DNA from: an uncultured Chloroflexus sp.
GTDB taxonomy: Bacteria > Chloroflexota > Chloroflexia > Chloroflexales > Chloroflexaceae
Reading direction: 5' to 3'
Assembly (NCBI RefSeq): GCF_937129525.1
Contig: NZ_CAKZNK010000087.1
Span: 36,042 to 100,041, forward strand
Length of the DNA: 64,000 nucleotides
In this document: positions 34,377 to 44,468 of the stretch, one piece after another
How positions within the stretch are numbered: position 1 is the first letter of the stretch
How the letters are laid out: each line of letters begins with the position of its first letter
Translations under genes and position numbers: made by a program
The notes under the pieces: generated by a model
Database searches by the model: none
The model's input: the letters and a program-made list of their open reading frames with translations, nothing else
Told to the model about the DNA's origin: nothing

Positions 34377-36761
34377 ATGCACGCAATTCCTCTTCCCTTA
34401 CGTGGATCGCTGATCGGATTGTGGATCGCCGCAGTGCTGGTGGGAAGCATCTCGATTCTGCTGGCGCCACCGGCTCCTTTCGATGTAGCAACGTGGCTGG
34501 CAGTCATCTTGTTTGCGTTGGGTCTGACCATCTTCGAAACCCTGACGCTTGTCCGCGACGGCGACCGTCCTTTAGCGGTAACCCTGGCGCTGCTCATTGC
34601 TGCAATGATCATCTTGCCCTGGCCGCTCTTCCTCCTGGCCACAGCGATCGGAGCAATTGCCGGCGCGCTGGCTCGCAATATGCTCTGGTGGCAGGCGCTT
34701 GCATTACTGGCAGTGCGCTGGATCGCATTAACCGCCGGTAGCGTGGTGTTAATGCTGTTTGCTCAGCAACATGTCTATGGCGTCAATGTTGCGTCACCGG
34801 CAATGATCATCGGGTTAAGTTTGTGTGGCGTGATCGTTTACCTGATCGAACGTGTAGCCAGCGCTAGCCTGACCGTCCCCCTATCTGGAGAGCGCTTCTT
34901 GACAAGTTTGTCGTTGCGGCTTGACGATGCCGGCTGGTACGGATTGATCTTTGCCCCGTTAGGCGGCATACTGGCCATTCTCTGGCAACAGGAGGTGTGG
35001 GCTTTTGCGCTCGGTCTGGCGCCATTAGCTATGGCGCAGATCAGCATGCGGCGCCAGAACCGGTTAGAAGAGGCTCTCTCTGCCGCCGATGCGCAATTAA
35101 GAACGGCTAATGCCCGACTGCAGAATCTCTCGCAGCAGAGCGATCATTTGCAAAATCTGGTGGTTTCGCTGATGACCAGCCGGGACGTTCCGACCATGCT
35201 CCATCTGCTTGGTGAACGTCTGATCGGCCTGATGAAGGCCGATTGCGCATGGGTAACCCTCTACGATGAGTATGGCAATTTGCAACTGGTTGCCAGCCAC
35301 CATCTGCCGGTACCTACTGAGGGAGTCGGCCCACAGCCCATTCCCCTTCCCCAAGCTTACGAATCTGCACTTGAACGCGGTCGCGTCACCCTCTTCACCG
35401 ATCAGCACGTGCAGACACTGGCGCCGGTAACCGCATTGCGCCAGCATTCACCCTGGCAAGCCATCATACTGTTGCCACTCCTCGATGAACGACAACGGTT
35501 AGGCGCCGTTTGTTTGGCTTTCGAAACAGTGCGTGGCCTCAAAGAGGATGAGCAGCGCCTGCTGGCAGCCTTTGCCCGCCATGCTGCCGCAGCCATTCAA
35601 AATGCGCGCCTCTTCCGCCGCTGGCAGGAAACCCAGACGGAACTGGGACGCTCGGCTAAACTGGCCGCAGTCGGCACGTTTGCTGCCAGTATTGCGCACG
35701 AATTTAACAATCTGCTGGCTGGTATGTTAGGCTATGCTCAACTCGGTCTGGCTGATGATCAGGTTGAGACGAAGAATGAGGCTTTGAAAGTGGTGCTCGA
35801 TACCTGCAAGCGGGGACGCAGTATCACCGGGAGCCTGCTTACCTTTGCCCGTCGGCGCGACTCGCGCCGCGAGTTGTCTGATTTACGGGAAGTGATCGAT
35901 GGTACGATCACCCTGATGGAGATCGAACTGCGAAAACACAACATCAGGGTAGTCCGTAAGATCGAGATGGTTCCCCCGACGATTTGTGATGCCGGGCAAA
36001 TTTCACAGGTCTTTCTCAACCTGCTGACCAATGCCCGCGATGCTATGAAACCACAGGGTGGCACACTAACCGTCACCCTCAGGTCTGAAGCTGACTGGAT
36101 CATCCTACAGGTAGAAGATACCGGTCATGGCATTCCTGAAGCAATCCGCCGACAGATCTTTCAACCGTTTGTGTCAACCAAAAATACCACGGGGAGTCAG
36201 TCAGGTACCGGCCTGGGCCTGGCGGTCTCTTACGGTATCATCCAAAACCACAACGGTCAATTCGAGGTCGAGAGCGAGGTTGGCAAAGGAACTAAAATGA
36301 CGATTCGCCTGCCCATCGTGCAGGAAGAGGCTCAGCCCGACAACCTATCACCTATTCCACCGCAAAAGATTCTGGTGATTGACGACGATGAAGCGTCCGC
36401 GCAAACCTTGACCAACCTGCTGACCCAGGCCGGTCATCACGTCACCTACTGCGCGCATAGCGCCGAGGCAGTGGCAATCTATACCGCCAATCAGTTTGAC
36501 CTCGTGCTATCGGATGTCGTTATGCCCGAACTCGATGGTATCAGTCTGCTGAATGTCTTGCGTTCCTACGATCCAACGGTCAGTGTCATTCTGTTTACCG
36601 GCCAAATCGAACCCGATCAGGTCGCGACAATGGCGGCCAGTGGCGCCTACGCCGTGCTGCGCAAGCCCTTCGCCGCCGACGAGTTACTCGCTACCGTGCA
36701 GGCTGCTTACCACGATCGCGAACGCGCCCGGCGCGCCCTGGCCGGGGTGAGGAGTGACTGA
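34377..36761 (+). CDS. Hybrid sensor histidine kinase with GAF and receiver domains
   Basis: 794 residues. Six or so membrane segments fill residues 1-215; a coiled linker leads to a GAF domain (about 245-420), then the DHp domain with phosphorylated H441 in 'SIAHEFNNLLAG', a HATPase domain with N box 'LLTNARDAM', 'DTGHGIPE' and 'GTGLGLAVS', and a C-terminal receiver with D713 in 'LVLSDVVMPELDG' and K in 'LRKPFAADE'. It is an orphan kinase here; the transfer partner may be internal. Ligand unknown. Confidence 0.95.
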   Translation: MHAIPLPLRGSLIGLWIAAVLVGSISILLAPPAPFDVATWLAVILFALGLTIFETLTLVRDGDRPLAVTLALLIAAMIILPWPLFLLATAIGAIAGALARNMLWWQALALLAVRWIALTAGSVVLMLFAQQHVYGVNVASPAMIIGLSLCGVIVYLIERVASASLTVPLSGERFLTSLSLRLDDAGWYGLIFAPLGGILAILWQQEVWAFALGLAPLAMAQISMRRQNRLEEALSAADAQLRTANARLQNLSQQSDHLQNLVVSLMTSRDVPTMLHLLGERLIGLMKADCAWVTLYDEYGNLQLVASHHLPVPTEGVGPQPIPLPQAYESALERGRVTLFTDQHVQTLAPVTALRQHSPWQAIILLPLLDERQRLGAVCLAFETVRGLKEDEQRLLAAFARHAAAAIQNARLFRRWQETQTELGRSAKLAAVGTFAASIAHEFNNLLAGMLGYAQLGLADDQVETKNEALKVVLDTCKRGRSITGSLLTFARRRDSRRELSDLREVIDGTITLMEIELRKHNIRVVRKIEMVPPTICDAGQISQVFLNLLTNARDAMKPQGGTLTVTLRSEADWIILQVEDTGHGIPEAIRRQIFQPFVSTKNTTGSQSGTGLGLAVSYGIIQNHNGQFEVESEVGKGTKMTIRLPIVQEEAQPDNLSPIPPQKILVIDDDEASAQTLTNLLTQAGHHVTYCAHSAEAVAIYTANQFDLVLSDVVMPELDGISLLNVLRSYDPTVSVILFTGQIEPDQVATMAASGAYAVLRKPFAADELLATVQAAYHDRERARRALAGVRSD

Positions 36762-37012
36762 GGCGCACCCAGAACAGTGACATGGCGCGGTCATGCGCAA
36801 GGCGCCAGACACCTGACTGCGACTGTAATGTCCCACACGAGCCGGAACGCCATCTCTGGCGCGCCTGGAGATTGCTGCCCATTGGCGAGACAGGTCTATG
36901 GGGCAAAGGTATCTCACCCTGCGCAAAGGTCATGCGTGTAGCAGGCCGGCACTTTCCTTATCCCCCTTCGAGCGCATACCCCACAAAGACAGGGAGTAAC
37001 GAACAACACAAA

Positions 37013-37059
37013 GGGAACGGATGAACACCTTGCCGGCGGCGTGATGTTCACACGTTCCC
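37013..37059. terminator. Inverted repeat between convergent kinase and lyase genes
   Basis: GGGAACG (37013-37019) and a GAACA segment pair with TGTTC and CGTTCCC (37053-37059) around a GCCGGCGGC loop. It can serve both convergent transcripts. The rest of 36762-37073 shows nothing else. Confidence 0.5.
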
Positions 37060-37073
37060 CACATATTTATTTC

Positions 37074-38492
37074 TTAACCTGCCGCGGCAATACCCTGAAT
37101 ACCGCCCTCGGTCATCTTATACACATCGAGCAGAGCATCCACCTGTTCGGCGGTGAGCAAGCCCTTCTCGACCACCACTTCTTTGATTGTCTTGCCGGTA
37201 GCCATCGCCTCTTTCGCAACCGCAGCGCCGTTGAGATAACCGATCACCGGATTGAGAGCAGTGACCAGAATGGCATTCTTGGCCAGCCAGCCAGCCGCTT
37301 TCTCTCGATTTGCCGTAATACCAACGACACACTTCGTCGTAAAGGCGTTAATGGCACCGATCATCACATGCATCATCTCAAACAGGTTGTGGGCAATGAT
37401 AGGCATCATCACATTCAGCTCAAGCTGCCCGGCCTGCGCCGCCAGCGCAACGGTCAGATCGCAACCCTGCACGTGATAACAGGCCATATTCATCATCTCG
37501 GCCAGCACCGGGTTGACCTTGCCCGGCATAATTGACGACCCGGGTTGCACTGCCGGTAGCCGAATCTCATCGAGACCGGTTGCCGGCCCCGACGAAAGCA
37601 GGCGAAGGTCGTTGGCAATGCGGCCTAGCGTGATGGCCAGCGTGCGCAGGCTGGCTGAGAAATCGGCAGGATCGGCCATACTCTGCATCGACTCGAACAA
37701 ATTGCCCGATGAGTACAGCTCGTGACCGGTCAATTCAGACAGTTTTTCCACCATACGCGCATGGTATTCGGGGTGGGCATTGAGACCGGTTCCGGTTGCA
37801 GTGCCACCGATACCAAGCCGGCGCAATCGGTTGGCGGCAGTCACGATTCGCTCCATATCGTTGCGCACCGCTTTGGCGTAAGCGCCGAACTCTTGTCCGA
37901 GTCGCACCGGCACAGCATCTTGCAGGTGAGTGCGGCCTGACTTCACCACATCATCGAATTCAACCGCCTTGGCTTCCAGAGCATTAGCCAGATCGTCAAT
38001 TGCGGCCAGCAATTCCGGCAAGCGCCACAAGCAGCCGAGCCGGATTGCGGTTGGGATGGTGTCGTTCGTCGATTGCGCCATGTTCACATGGTCATTTGGG
38101 CTGACCGGCTTTTTCGGATCATCGAGGCTATAACCCAGAATCTGGTTAGCCCGATTCGCCAGCACTTCGTTGACGTTCATATTGTGTGAAGTGCCGGCGC
38201 CGGCCTGAAACGGATCGACCACGAACTGATCGGCGTGCTGACCGGCCAGAACCTCTTCGGCGGCTTGAATGATTGCATTGGCGATCGGCGGATCGAGCAA
38301 ACCCAGATCGCGATTGACTTCAGCCGCAGCCCGCTTGATCATCGTCTGCGCCCAGACAAAGGCGGGATAGGGGCGCATACCGCTAACCGGGAAGTTTAAC
38401 ACCGCGCGCTGCGTTTGCGCGCCGTACAACGCATCAGCCGGCACCTGCATCTCGCCCAACGAATCGCGCTCAATGCGATAACGCTCAGTCAT
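37074..38492 (-). CDS. Aspartase/fumarase superfamily lyase (aspartate ammonia-lyase or class II fumarase)
   Basis: 472 residues from ATG 38492, chosen because AAAGGAGC lies eight bases upstream; an ATG at 38561 adds a tail typical of neither family. Shows 'SGRTHLQDAVPVRLGQEF', the family signature 'GSSIMPGKVNPV' and 'HVNMAQSTNDTIPTAIRL'. The 'AGQLELNVMMP' segment is closer to aspartases (fumarases have GHFELNV), while overall layout does not exclude fumarase. It either releases ammonia from aspartate or interconverts fumarate and malate; both feed the C4-acid pool. Confidence 0.88.
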   Translation of the reverse strand: MTERYRIERDSLGEMQVPADALYGAQTQRAVLNFPVSGMRPYPAFVWAQTMIKRAAAEVNRDLGLLDPPIANAIIQAAEEVLAGQHADQFVVDPFQAGAGTSHNMNVNEVLANRANQILGYSLDDPKKPVSPNDHVNMAQSTNDTIPTAIRLGCLWRLPELLAAIDDLANALEAKAVEFDDVVKSGRTHLQDAVPVRLGQEFGAYAKAVRNDMERIVTAANRLRRLGIGGTATGTGLNAHPEYHARMVEKLSELTGHELYSSGNLFESMQSMADPADFSASLRTLAITLGRIANDLRLLSSGPATGLDEIRLPAVQPGSSIMPGKVNPVLAEMMNMACYHVQGCDLTVALAAQAGQLELNVMMPIIAHNLFEMMHVMIGAINAFTTKCVVGITANREKAAGWLAKNAILVTALNPVIGYLNGAAVAKEAMATGKTIKEVVVEKGLLTAEQVDALLDVYKMTEGGIQGIAAAG

Positions 38493-38875
38493 ACATTCAG
38501 CTCCTTTCATGCGCCAGGGGTGCCCACTGACCCCTGTTCGACATGGGGATGATTGCTGCACGAGGCGATTGTATCACACCCGGTAAACGCAGTTCACAAT
38601 TGCTGCTGCTGTCTCACTCTCTCTAATGCGACCGGCAACGGCGCTCACCGCATCTGTGCGCTGTGGGATAAGAGTGCAGCGAGGAAACATTTTTTTCTCT
38701 CCCACAACCCCAGGAGAGAGACCGATTACAACCAGACAGGTGAGCGATGGCTACTTGCGTAGACACAATTCTCTCCTCAGCGAGCGAAGTGTCGGAAAAG
38801 CAGGCAGGTGATAAGGGAAAGAAGCGTTCCGCCTCAACACGATGCAAATATCTCTTACAGTTTGATGAAAGTCTG
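38493..38875. other. Spacer between the lyase gene and the dnaE promoter
   Basis: No gene is supported. It holds the upstream region of the minus-strand lyase gene and nothing else that I can name. Confidence 0.4.
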
Positions 38876-38904
38876 TTCGCAATGAAGGCACAGTGTGCTA
38901 TAAT
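38876..38904 (+). promoter_or_regulatory. Promoter upstream of dnaE
   Basis: TTCGCA (38876-38881), 17 bases, TATAAT (38899-38904). The transcript would carry a leader of about 155 bases before dnaE, with no recognised riboswitch. Confidence 0.6.
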
Positions 38905-39065
38905 CAGGCCAAATCACTGCGCCGCTGACTGCGCTTTATGTCGATATAATACCAAAAAAACGACACCACCAGCATTCTATCGGACAAATGTTTCAAGGCC
39001 TGGATCGCCTGTTTGCCTTTGATCGCGTCTTTCAAGTGTAAAGAGTTTTTACTGCGAGCACGCCC

Positions 39066-42000
39066 ATGCATGACTTTGTTCACCTGCATGTCCATTCCGA
39101 ATACAGCCTGCTTGACGGCTACGCCACCACCAAAGGTATCGCCCAACGCGCCGCCGCGCTGGGTATGGACAGCATCGCGCTGACTGACCACGGGGTACTG
39201 TACGGCGCAATGGAATTTTACGAGGCGGCAAAGAAGGCCGGTATTCGCCCGATTATCGGGATGGAAGCTTACATGGCTCCCGGCTCGCTCAGCGATCCGA
39301 TGACCAGGGGCGGCAAGAACTATTTTCACCTGTTACTGCTGGCGCAAAACGAGACAGGCTATCGTAATCTGGTTAAGTTAACTACTCGCGCCCATCTTGA
39401 TGGCATGGGCAAGGGTGTTTTTGCCCGTCCCCGGATTGATCGCGCTCTGCTCGAGAAGCATCACGAAGGTCTGATCGTGACCTCAGCCTGTCTGGCTGGC
39501 GAGGTGCTCCATTATCTCAAGAACAACGACCGTCGCACCGCTGTCGAAACCGCCGCCTACTATCGCGACCTGCTCGGCCCCGATCGCTACTACATCGAGC
39601 TGCAATTACACGATAACACGCCCGAACTCGAACCGCTCAACGATGAATTGGTGCGCATTGCTCGCGAACTCGGCATCCCGCTCGTTGCCACCAGCGATGC
39701 CCATTTCGTCCTGCCGTCTGACAAAGAGACGCAGCACAAGGTGATGGCAATGGGCATGAATATGACCTACGCCGAATTCTGCGCCCGTGAATATGCGATG
39801 GATGAAACCTACCACATTATGTCGGGCGAAGAGATGTGGCAACGTTTTCGTCGCTACGGCGCCGAGCCGCTTGAAAATACCCGCCGGATTGCCGATATGT
39901 GCCGCCTGAAGCTCGAGTTCGGCCGCGTGCAGTTGCCGGTCTTCGAGCTGCCCGAAGGCCATACTGCCGCTTCGTATCTGCGGCTTGTCTGCGAAGAGGG
40001 GTTGATGCGGCGCTTCAATGGCCGACCACCAGAGGAGTATGTGCGCCGCCTTGACTACGAACTTGATGTGATTAACCAGACTGGCTTTCCCGATTATATG
40101 TTGATCGTCTGGGATTACGTCAAGTTTGCTCGCTCGCGCGGCATTCCCTGTCTCCCACGCGGCTCGGCTGGCGCCTCGCTCGTGCTTTACGCTCTTGGCA
40201 TCACCGATGTCGATCCGGTCAAGAATAAGCTGCTCTTCGAGCGCTTCCTCTCGCCTGAACGCCTCGAGATGCCCGATATTGACACTGACTTCGCCGATTC
40301 ACGCCGCCAGGAGATTCTCGACTATATTGCCAATAAGTACGGACGCGAGAATGTAGCGCAAATCATCACCTATGGTACCCTCGGCGCCAAAGCTGCCATT
40401 CGCGATATGGGTCGCGTGCTGGATCTCGATCCGGCAGAGGTTGATCGCGTCGCCAAGCTCATTCCGGCGCTGCCGGTCGGCACAACTATTGCCCAGGCGC
40501 TCGAGCGGGTACCCGAATTGAAGCAGATCTACGAGACCCAGCCCCATCTGCGCGAGCTGATTGACCAGGCGCAAAAGGTTGAAGGTCGGATGCGTTCGGT
40601 TGGCACTCACGCTTGTGGCGTGGTGGTGAGCCGCACACCGCTCGAAGAGATTGTGCCGTTACAACGCACTACAAAAGACGAAAATGCCTTGATGGCCGCG
40701 TTCGAGGGGCCGACCCTGGCCAAGATGGGTCTGCTCAAGATGGATATCCTCGGGCTGACCAACCTGTCGGTGGTAGCCGAGGCGCTCAAGTATATCGAGC
40801 AGACGACCGGGCGAAAGATGTGGCTTGATGAGATTCCGCTAGATGATCCGAAGGTGTTTGAAGCCTTGGGCCGCGGTGAAACCAAAAATGTCTTCCAGCT
40901 TGAGTCGGCGGGGATGACGCGCTACCTTATGCAGTTGAAGCCGACCCGGGTAGAAGACCTCTACGCCATGGTCGCGCTTTATCGCCCCGGTCCGCTCGAA
41001 CAGATCCCGGTGTACATCGAGAATAAAAACAACCCCTCCAAGATTCGCTACCTCCACCCGGTGCTTGAGCCGATCCTGGCCGACACCTATGGCGTGATCG
41101 TCTACCAGGAGCAGATTATGCAACTGTTGCAGACGGTCGCCGATTATACCCTCGGTCAGGCCTACATTGTGATTAAGGCAATCAGCAAGAAGAATAAAGA
41201 ATTGATGGCCGAGAATGAAGCCATCTTTAAACAAGGATGTCAACGCAAAGGGATTAGCAAAGAGATCGCCGATCAGCTTTGGGAGTTGATCCTGCCCTTC
41301 GCTGGCTATTCGTTCAACCGGCCCCATGCTACTCTGTACGGCTTGCTCAGTTACCAGACGGCCTGGCTCAAGGTGAATTATCCGGTCGAATATATGACCG
41401 CAGTGCTGACCGGCGCCAACGGGGTCATCGAAGATGTCACCAAGGCTGCCCTCGAAGCGCGCCGACTCGGGGTGGCTGTGTTGCCGCCTGATGTCAATCG
41501 GTCTCAGAAGGGTTTCACTATCGAGCCGCTCGCGCCGCCACTGCCAGCCGGTGTGATCCACCAGCGCGGGATTCGCTTTGGTCTTATGGCGATCAAAAAT
41601 GTGGGTGAAGGCCCGGTTGATGCTATCATCGCCGCTCGCGAGGCGGGCGGGCCGTTTCAGTCGCTCGAAGACCTGTGCGCCCGCGTCGATCGTCACGCAC
41701 TCAATAAGCGCACTCTGGAAAGTCTGATTAAGGCCGGCGCCCTCGACTCGTTGCCCGGCACCCGGCGCCAAAAGCTGGCCATTCTCGATCAGGCGGTGAA
41801 TGCCGGGATTGAAGCGCAAAAGGCGCGCGAGATCGGCCAGAGCAGTTTGTTCGACATCTTTGGCGAAGCGAATAACCCGATTGGCCCCGGAGTCGCTCGT
41901 ATCCCCATGCCCTTGATCACCGAGACTCCTGCTGAACAGAAAGAGGTGCTCTTGTGGGAAAAAGAGCTACTGGGGCTGAATATTTCTGATGATCCCGTCG

Positions 42001-42848
42001 CGAAGGCGCTAGAGGGGATCGATCTGCGAGGGGCAACCGATCTCGGTTCAATTGAGGCCGAACATATCGGTGAGACCCTGACCTTTGTCGGAGTGTTGAG
42101 TGGTGTGCGTCGTATCGCGACCAGGAAAGGCGATTCGATGCTGGTCGCCACGCTCGAAGATCTGACCGGTAGTATCGAGATCGTCGTCTTCCCTAAAGTG
42201 TTGGCGAAATGTGCCGATCTCTTGCAGAACGATACGGTTGTGCGGGTGACGGCAAAAGTTGATAATCGCCGCGATACGCCGCAGCTTGTGGTTGAAAGCG
42301 TGGAAGCGCCGGGTACGATTGATACCACTCAGGCTGTCCAACCGGTTGAGATGGATCTCGAGGGGGTGAGCGACGAAATAGTCGGTGAGCTGATGATTGA
42401 TCTGCCTGACCCTGCGCCGGTATCGGCTCCGGTAACACAACCGATTGCAGCAACAGAATCGGCCTCAGCGCCGGCTAAACCACCGGCAGTGCGCGCGCGG
42501 CAGCCGGTGAAGTTGAATGGGAGCGGCAACGGCCATAGCAATGGCCATGGGCAGAGTAATGGCAATGGTCATGCCAGGACAACCGAACCGACCCGAACCG
42601 AAAGCCAGCCAGCGCGCAACCTGCGCATCTATCTACCGCGCACGAATGATTTCGATGCTGATGTTGCGCTGATGCAGCAGATTCACCATCTGCTTAGCGC
42701 CACACACGGCAACGATCAGGTGACGCTATATCTGCCCAATGGCGTGGGTATGGTCGTGTTGCAATCGCAGCAAACGATCGAGGTATCGGAAACGTTGATC
42801 AACGAATTGCGCCAGATCCTGGGGCCAGAACGGGTGCTGGCAGCCTGA
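39066..42848 (+). CDS. dnaE: DNA polymerase III alpha subunit
   Basis: 1260 residues. The replicative polymerase. N-terminal PHP domain with 'HLHVHSEYSLLDG', 'TDHGVLYG', 'GMEAYMA' and 'VATSDAHFV', i.e. the metal ligands appear complete, which may allow intrinsic proofreading. Catalytic palm 'MPDIDTDFADSRRQEILDYI' and 'PRGSAGASLVLYAL'; then the C-terminal HhH and OB-fold ('LTFVGVLSGVRRIATRKGDSMLVATLEDLTG'). An unusual Gly/Asn/His-rich linker ('GSGNGHSNGHGQSNGNGH') precedes a C-terminal tau-binding-like tail of about 80 residues. Start ATG 39066. Confidence 0.97.
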   Translation: MHDFVHLHVHSEYSLLDGYATTKGIAQRAAALGMDSIALTDHGVLYGAMEFYEAAKKAGIRPIIGMEAYMAPGSLSDPMTRGGKNYFHLLLLAQNETGYRNLVKLTTRAHLDGMGKGVFARPRIDRALLEKHHEGLIVTSACLAGEVLHYLKNNDRRTAVETAAYYRDLLGPDRYYIELQLHDNTPELEPLNDELVRIARELGIPLVATSDAHFVLPSDKETQHKVMAMGMNMTYAEFCAREYAMDETYHIMSGEEMWQRFRRYGAEPLENTRRIADMCRLKLEFGRVQLPVFELPEGHTAASYLRLVCEEGLMRRFNGRPPEEYVRRLDYELDVINQTGFPDYMLIVWDYVKFARSRGIPCLPRGSAGASLVLYALGITDVDPVKNKLLFERFLSPERLEMPDIDTDFADSRRQEILDYIANKYGRENVAQIITYGTLGAKAAIRDMGRVLDLDPAEVDRVAKLIPALPVGTTIAQALERVPELKQIYETQPHLRELIDQAQKVEGRMRSVGTHACGVVVSRTPLEEIVPLQRTTKDENALMAAFEGPTLAKMGLLKMDILGLTNLSVVAEALKYIEQTTGRKMWLDEIPLDDPKVFEALGRGETKNVFQLESAGMTRYLMQLKPTRVEDLYAMVALYRPGPLEQIPVYIENKNNPSKIRYLHPVLEPILADTYGVIVYQEQIMQLLQTVADYTLGQAYIVIKAISKKNKELMAENEAIFKQGCQRKGISKEIADQLWELILPFAGYSFNRPHATLYGLLSYQTAWLKVNYPVEYMTAVLTGANGVIEDVTKAALEARRLGVAVLPPDVNRSQKGFTIEPLAPPLPAGVIHQRGIRFGLMAIKNVGEGPVDAIIAAREAGGPFQSLEDLCARVDRHALNKRTLESLIKAGALDSLPGTRRQKLAILDQAVNAGIEAQKAREIGQSSLFDIFGEANNPIGPGVARIPMPLITETPAEQKEVLLWEKELLGLNISDDPVAKALEGIDLRGATDLGSIEAEHIGETLTFVGVLSGVRRIATRKGDSMLVATLEDLTGSIEIVVFPKVLAKCADLLQNDTVVRVTAKVDNRRDTPQLVVESVEAPGTIDTTQAVQPVEMDLEGVSDEIVGELMIDLPDPAPVSAPVTQPIAATESASAPAKPPAVRARQPVKLNGSGNGHSNGHGQSNGNGHARTTEPTRTESQPARNLRIYLPRTNDFDADVALMQQIHHLLSATHGNDQVTLYLPNGVGMVVLQSQQTIEVSETLINELRQILGPERVLAA

Positions 42849-42867
42849 CCGGCAGGTGTGGCGGAAC

Positions 42868-42914
42868 GAATGAGGCAAGGTGACCGCCGATCAGGCGCGA
42901 TCCTTGCCTCATTC
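42868..42914. terminator. Bidirectional inverted-repeat terminator
   Basis: GAATGAGGCAAGG (42868-42880) and CCTTGCCTCATTC (42902-42914) are exact complements with a 21-base loop, between convergent dnaE and a secreted protein gene. Confidence 0.7.
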
Positions 42915-42927
42915 CTGTATAGATGAT

Positions 42928-44157
42928 TCATTGCGAGCGGATGGTAAAATCACCGACAAATGTCTGTTGCGAGTGATGGCTGTATAACACTAGCGTATAG
43001 TCGCCGGCTGGCAAATCACGGATCGCGAATGTGCCACGCACCCGACCGTCACCGTCGGCACGCGCGGTAGTCACCGTTACCGGCGGCGCGCCGCCAGGAG
43101 GGTTATACCAGATGCCAACCGGCTCGCCGGGGGCAAAACCTTCAGCGGTATATGTCAATGTCTGAGCGTCCAGTGTCAGACCTGGAATCCGCCATGTTAC
43201 GAGCGCTGGCTGAGATCCAACAGTAAGGCGGGGGAGATTACTCTGACCACGCCCGAACTCAGTCAGATCATCGCGATACCACAATCGAGCCATTCGCCCG
43301 ATGGCAAAGCCCAACGGCGCATCATCCCGCACCCGAAACCGGATGGTAATCGTAACCAGATCGCGGACAGCCGCCAATGGGCCGGTGCGAATGGTTATGA
43401 GTCCTGGCTTTACCTCGCTCACCCACACATCGGCGCGACCCGGATTCGCGTCAAGCAGGATCAGAGCAGCGTCATCGAAAGGCAGCTCAATCGTTGCCTC
43501 TCGCATTGGCCCACGCCCATAATTTTCCAACACGAGATCGAGCGTCAACACTGTGCCAGGTTGGGCCACATCATCGACTCGTTGCGCCAACACCACTCGC
43601 GCCGGTCGCGCTCGCTGCACTGGCAGTAACGTGTACTGAATATCGTCGATCAGCCATGTATCACGAAGGCCACTCACCTCAACCGTAGCGATTGCGCGAC
43701 CCGTCGGCGCAGTGAGCACCACCTGATCGAGCTGCCCGGTGAAAGTATTGGCGTTAACTACTACTGACCCCAGCACACTGCCATCGGTCGCAAAGGCGGT
43801 AAAGGTTAACGGCTCAGAAGTTGCAACCATGCTACTAAAGGCGATCACGCCGCCAGGGAAAAAGATCCAGCCTTTGCCATCGCCGCTAACGCGAGCAAAG
43901 CCGTTGCCGTTAAGCGCAAACGCGCAAACACCACCAAAAGCGGGACAGTCGTTGGGAAATGGCGCGTTGTAACGCCCACTGCGCACATCGCCAAACCGCC
44001 AGCCGGGACTAAAGCTCAATCCACCATATTCGCCAATCGTTTGATTGTCGGTAAAACCCTCAAAATTGAGCGTGAACGTTTGGGTTGGTTGCGCGGCAAC
44101 CGATGATGGAGAGAGAAAAAACCAGATAGTGAAGAATATCGCGAGATAACGATGCAT
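42928..44157 (-). CDS. Secreted beta-sandwich protein, cohesin-like middle region
   Basis: About 409 residues from ATG 44157 (a start at 44172 is also in frame). A signal peptide (MHRYLAIFFTIWFFLSPSSV, cleavage after VAA) is followed by a beta-rich N-terminal module ('FTDNQTIGEYGGLSFSPGWRFGD'), a central region resembling cohesin or type-I dockerin-partner domains ('GTVLTLDLVLENYGRGPMREATIELPFDDAAL') and a C-terminal Ig-like module ('DGRVRGTFAIRDLPAGDYTLVLYS'). It is exported; the partner is unknown. Its promoter probably includes TATAAT on the minus strand at 44196-44191, where the -35 is weak. Confidence 0.75.
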   Translation of the reverse strand: MHRYLAIFFTIWFFLSPSSVAAQPTQTFTLNFEGFTDNQTIGEYGGLSFSPGWRFGDVRSGRYNAPFPNDCPAFGGVCAFALNGNGFARVSGDGKGWIFFPGGVIAFSSMVATSEPLTFTAFATDGSVLGSVVVNANTFTGQLDQVVLTAPTGRAIATVEVSGLRDTWLIDDIQYTLLPVQRARPARVVLAQRVDDVAQPGTVLTLDLVLENYGRGPMREATIELPFDDAALILLDANPGRADVWVSEVKPGLITIRTGPLAAVRDLVTITIRFRVRDDAPLGFAIGRMARLWYRDDLTEFGRGQSNLPRLTVGSQPALVTWRIPGLTLDAQTLTYTAEGFAPGEPVGIWYNPPGGAPPVTVTTARADGDGRVRGTFAIRDLPAGDYTLVLYSHHSQQTFVGDFTIRSQ

Positions 44158-44468
44158 AGCGCATCCCCACAACAGCGGTGATAATACCTTATTATAGCGG
44201 TAGATAAAGGAATATGGAATAGCAATTTTGTTAATGATGAACAGAAGAAAGATAAATTTTTTGCTATGCGATCCCTCTATTCCCCTGACTTCAGATCAAT
44301 GCTATAGTAACGAACACAGCTTCTGATCGCCGTCTCACCTGTGTAACATCATCCGCCGATAGCACGTACATAGTTGCAAACCATGCTGGAACTCGCCGGC
44401 ACAAACCATTGAAGAAGTTCTCAGACGTTTGCCTGCAAGCTAACGGTGACTTCACAAGGAGGTTGAGA
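44158..44468. other. Divergent promoter region between two exported-protein genes
   Basis: The 311 bases hold the -10-like element for the minus gene and, on the plus strand, a TGCTATAGT match near 44295-44304 for the lipoprotein gene. No small gene is seen. Confidence 0.4.
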
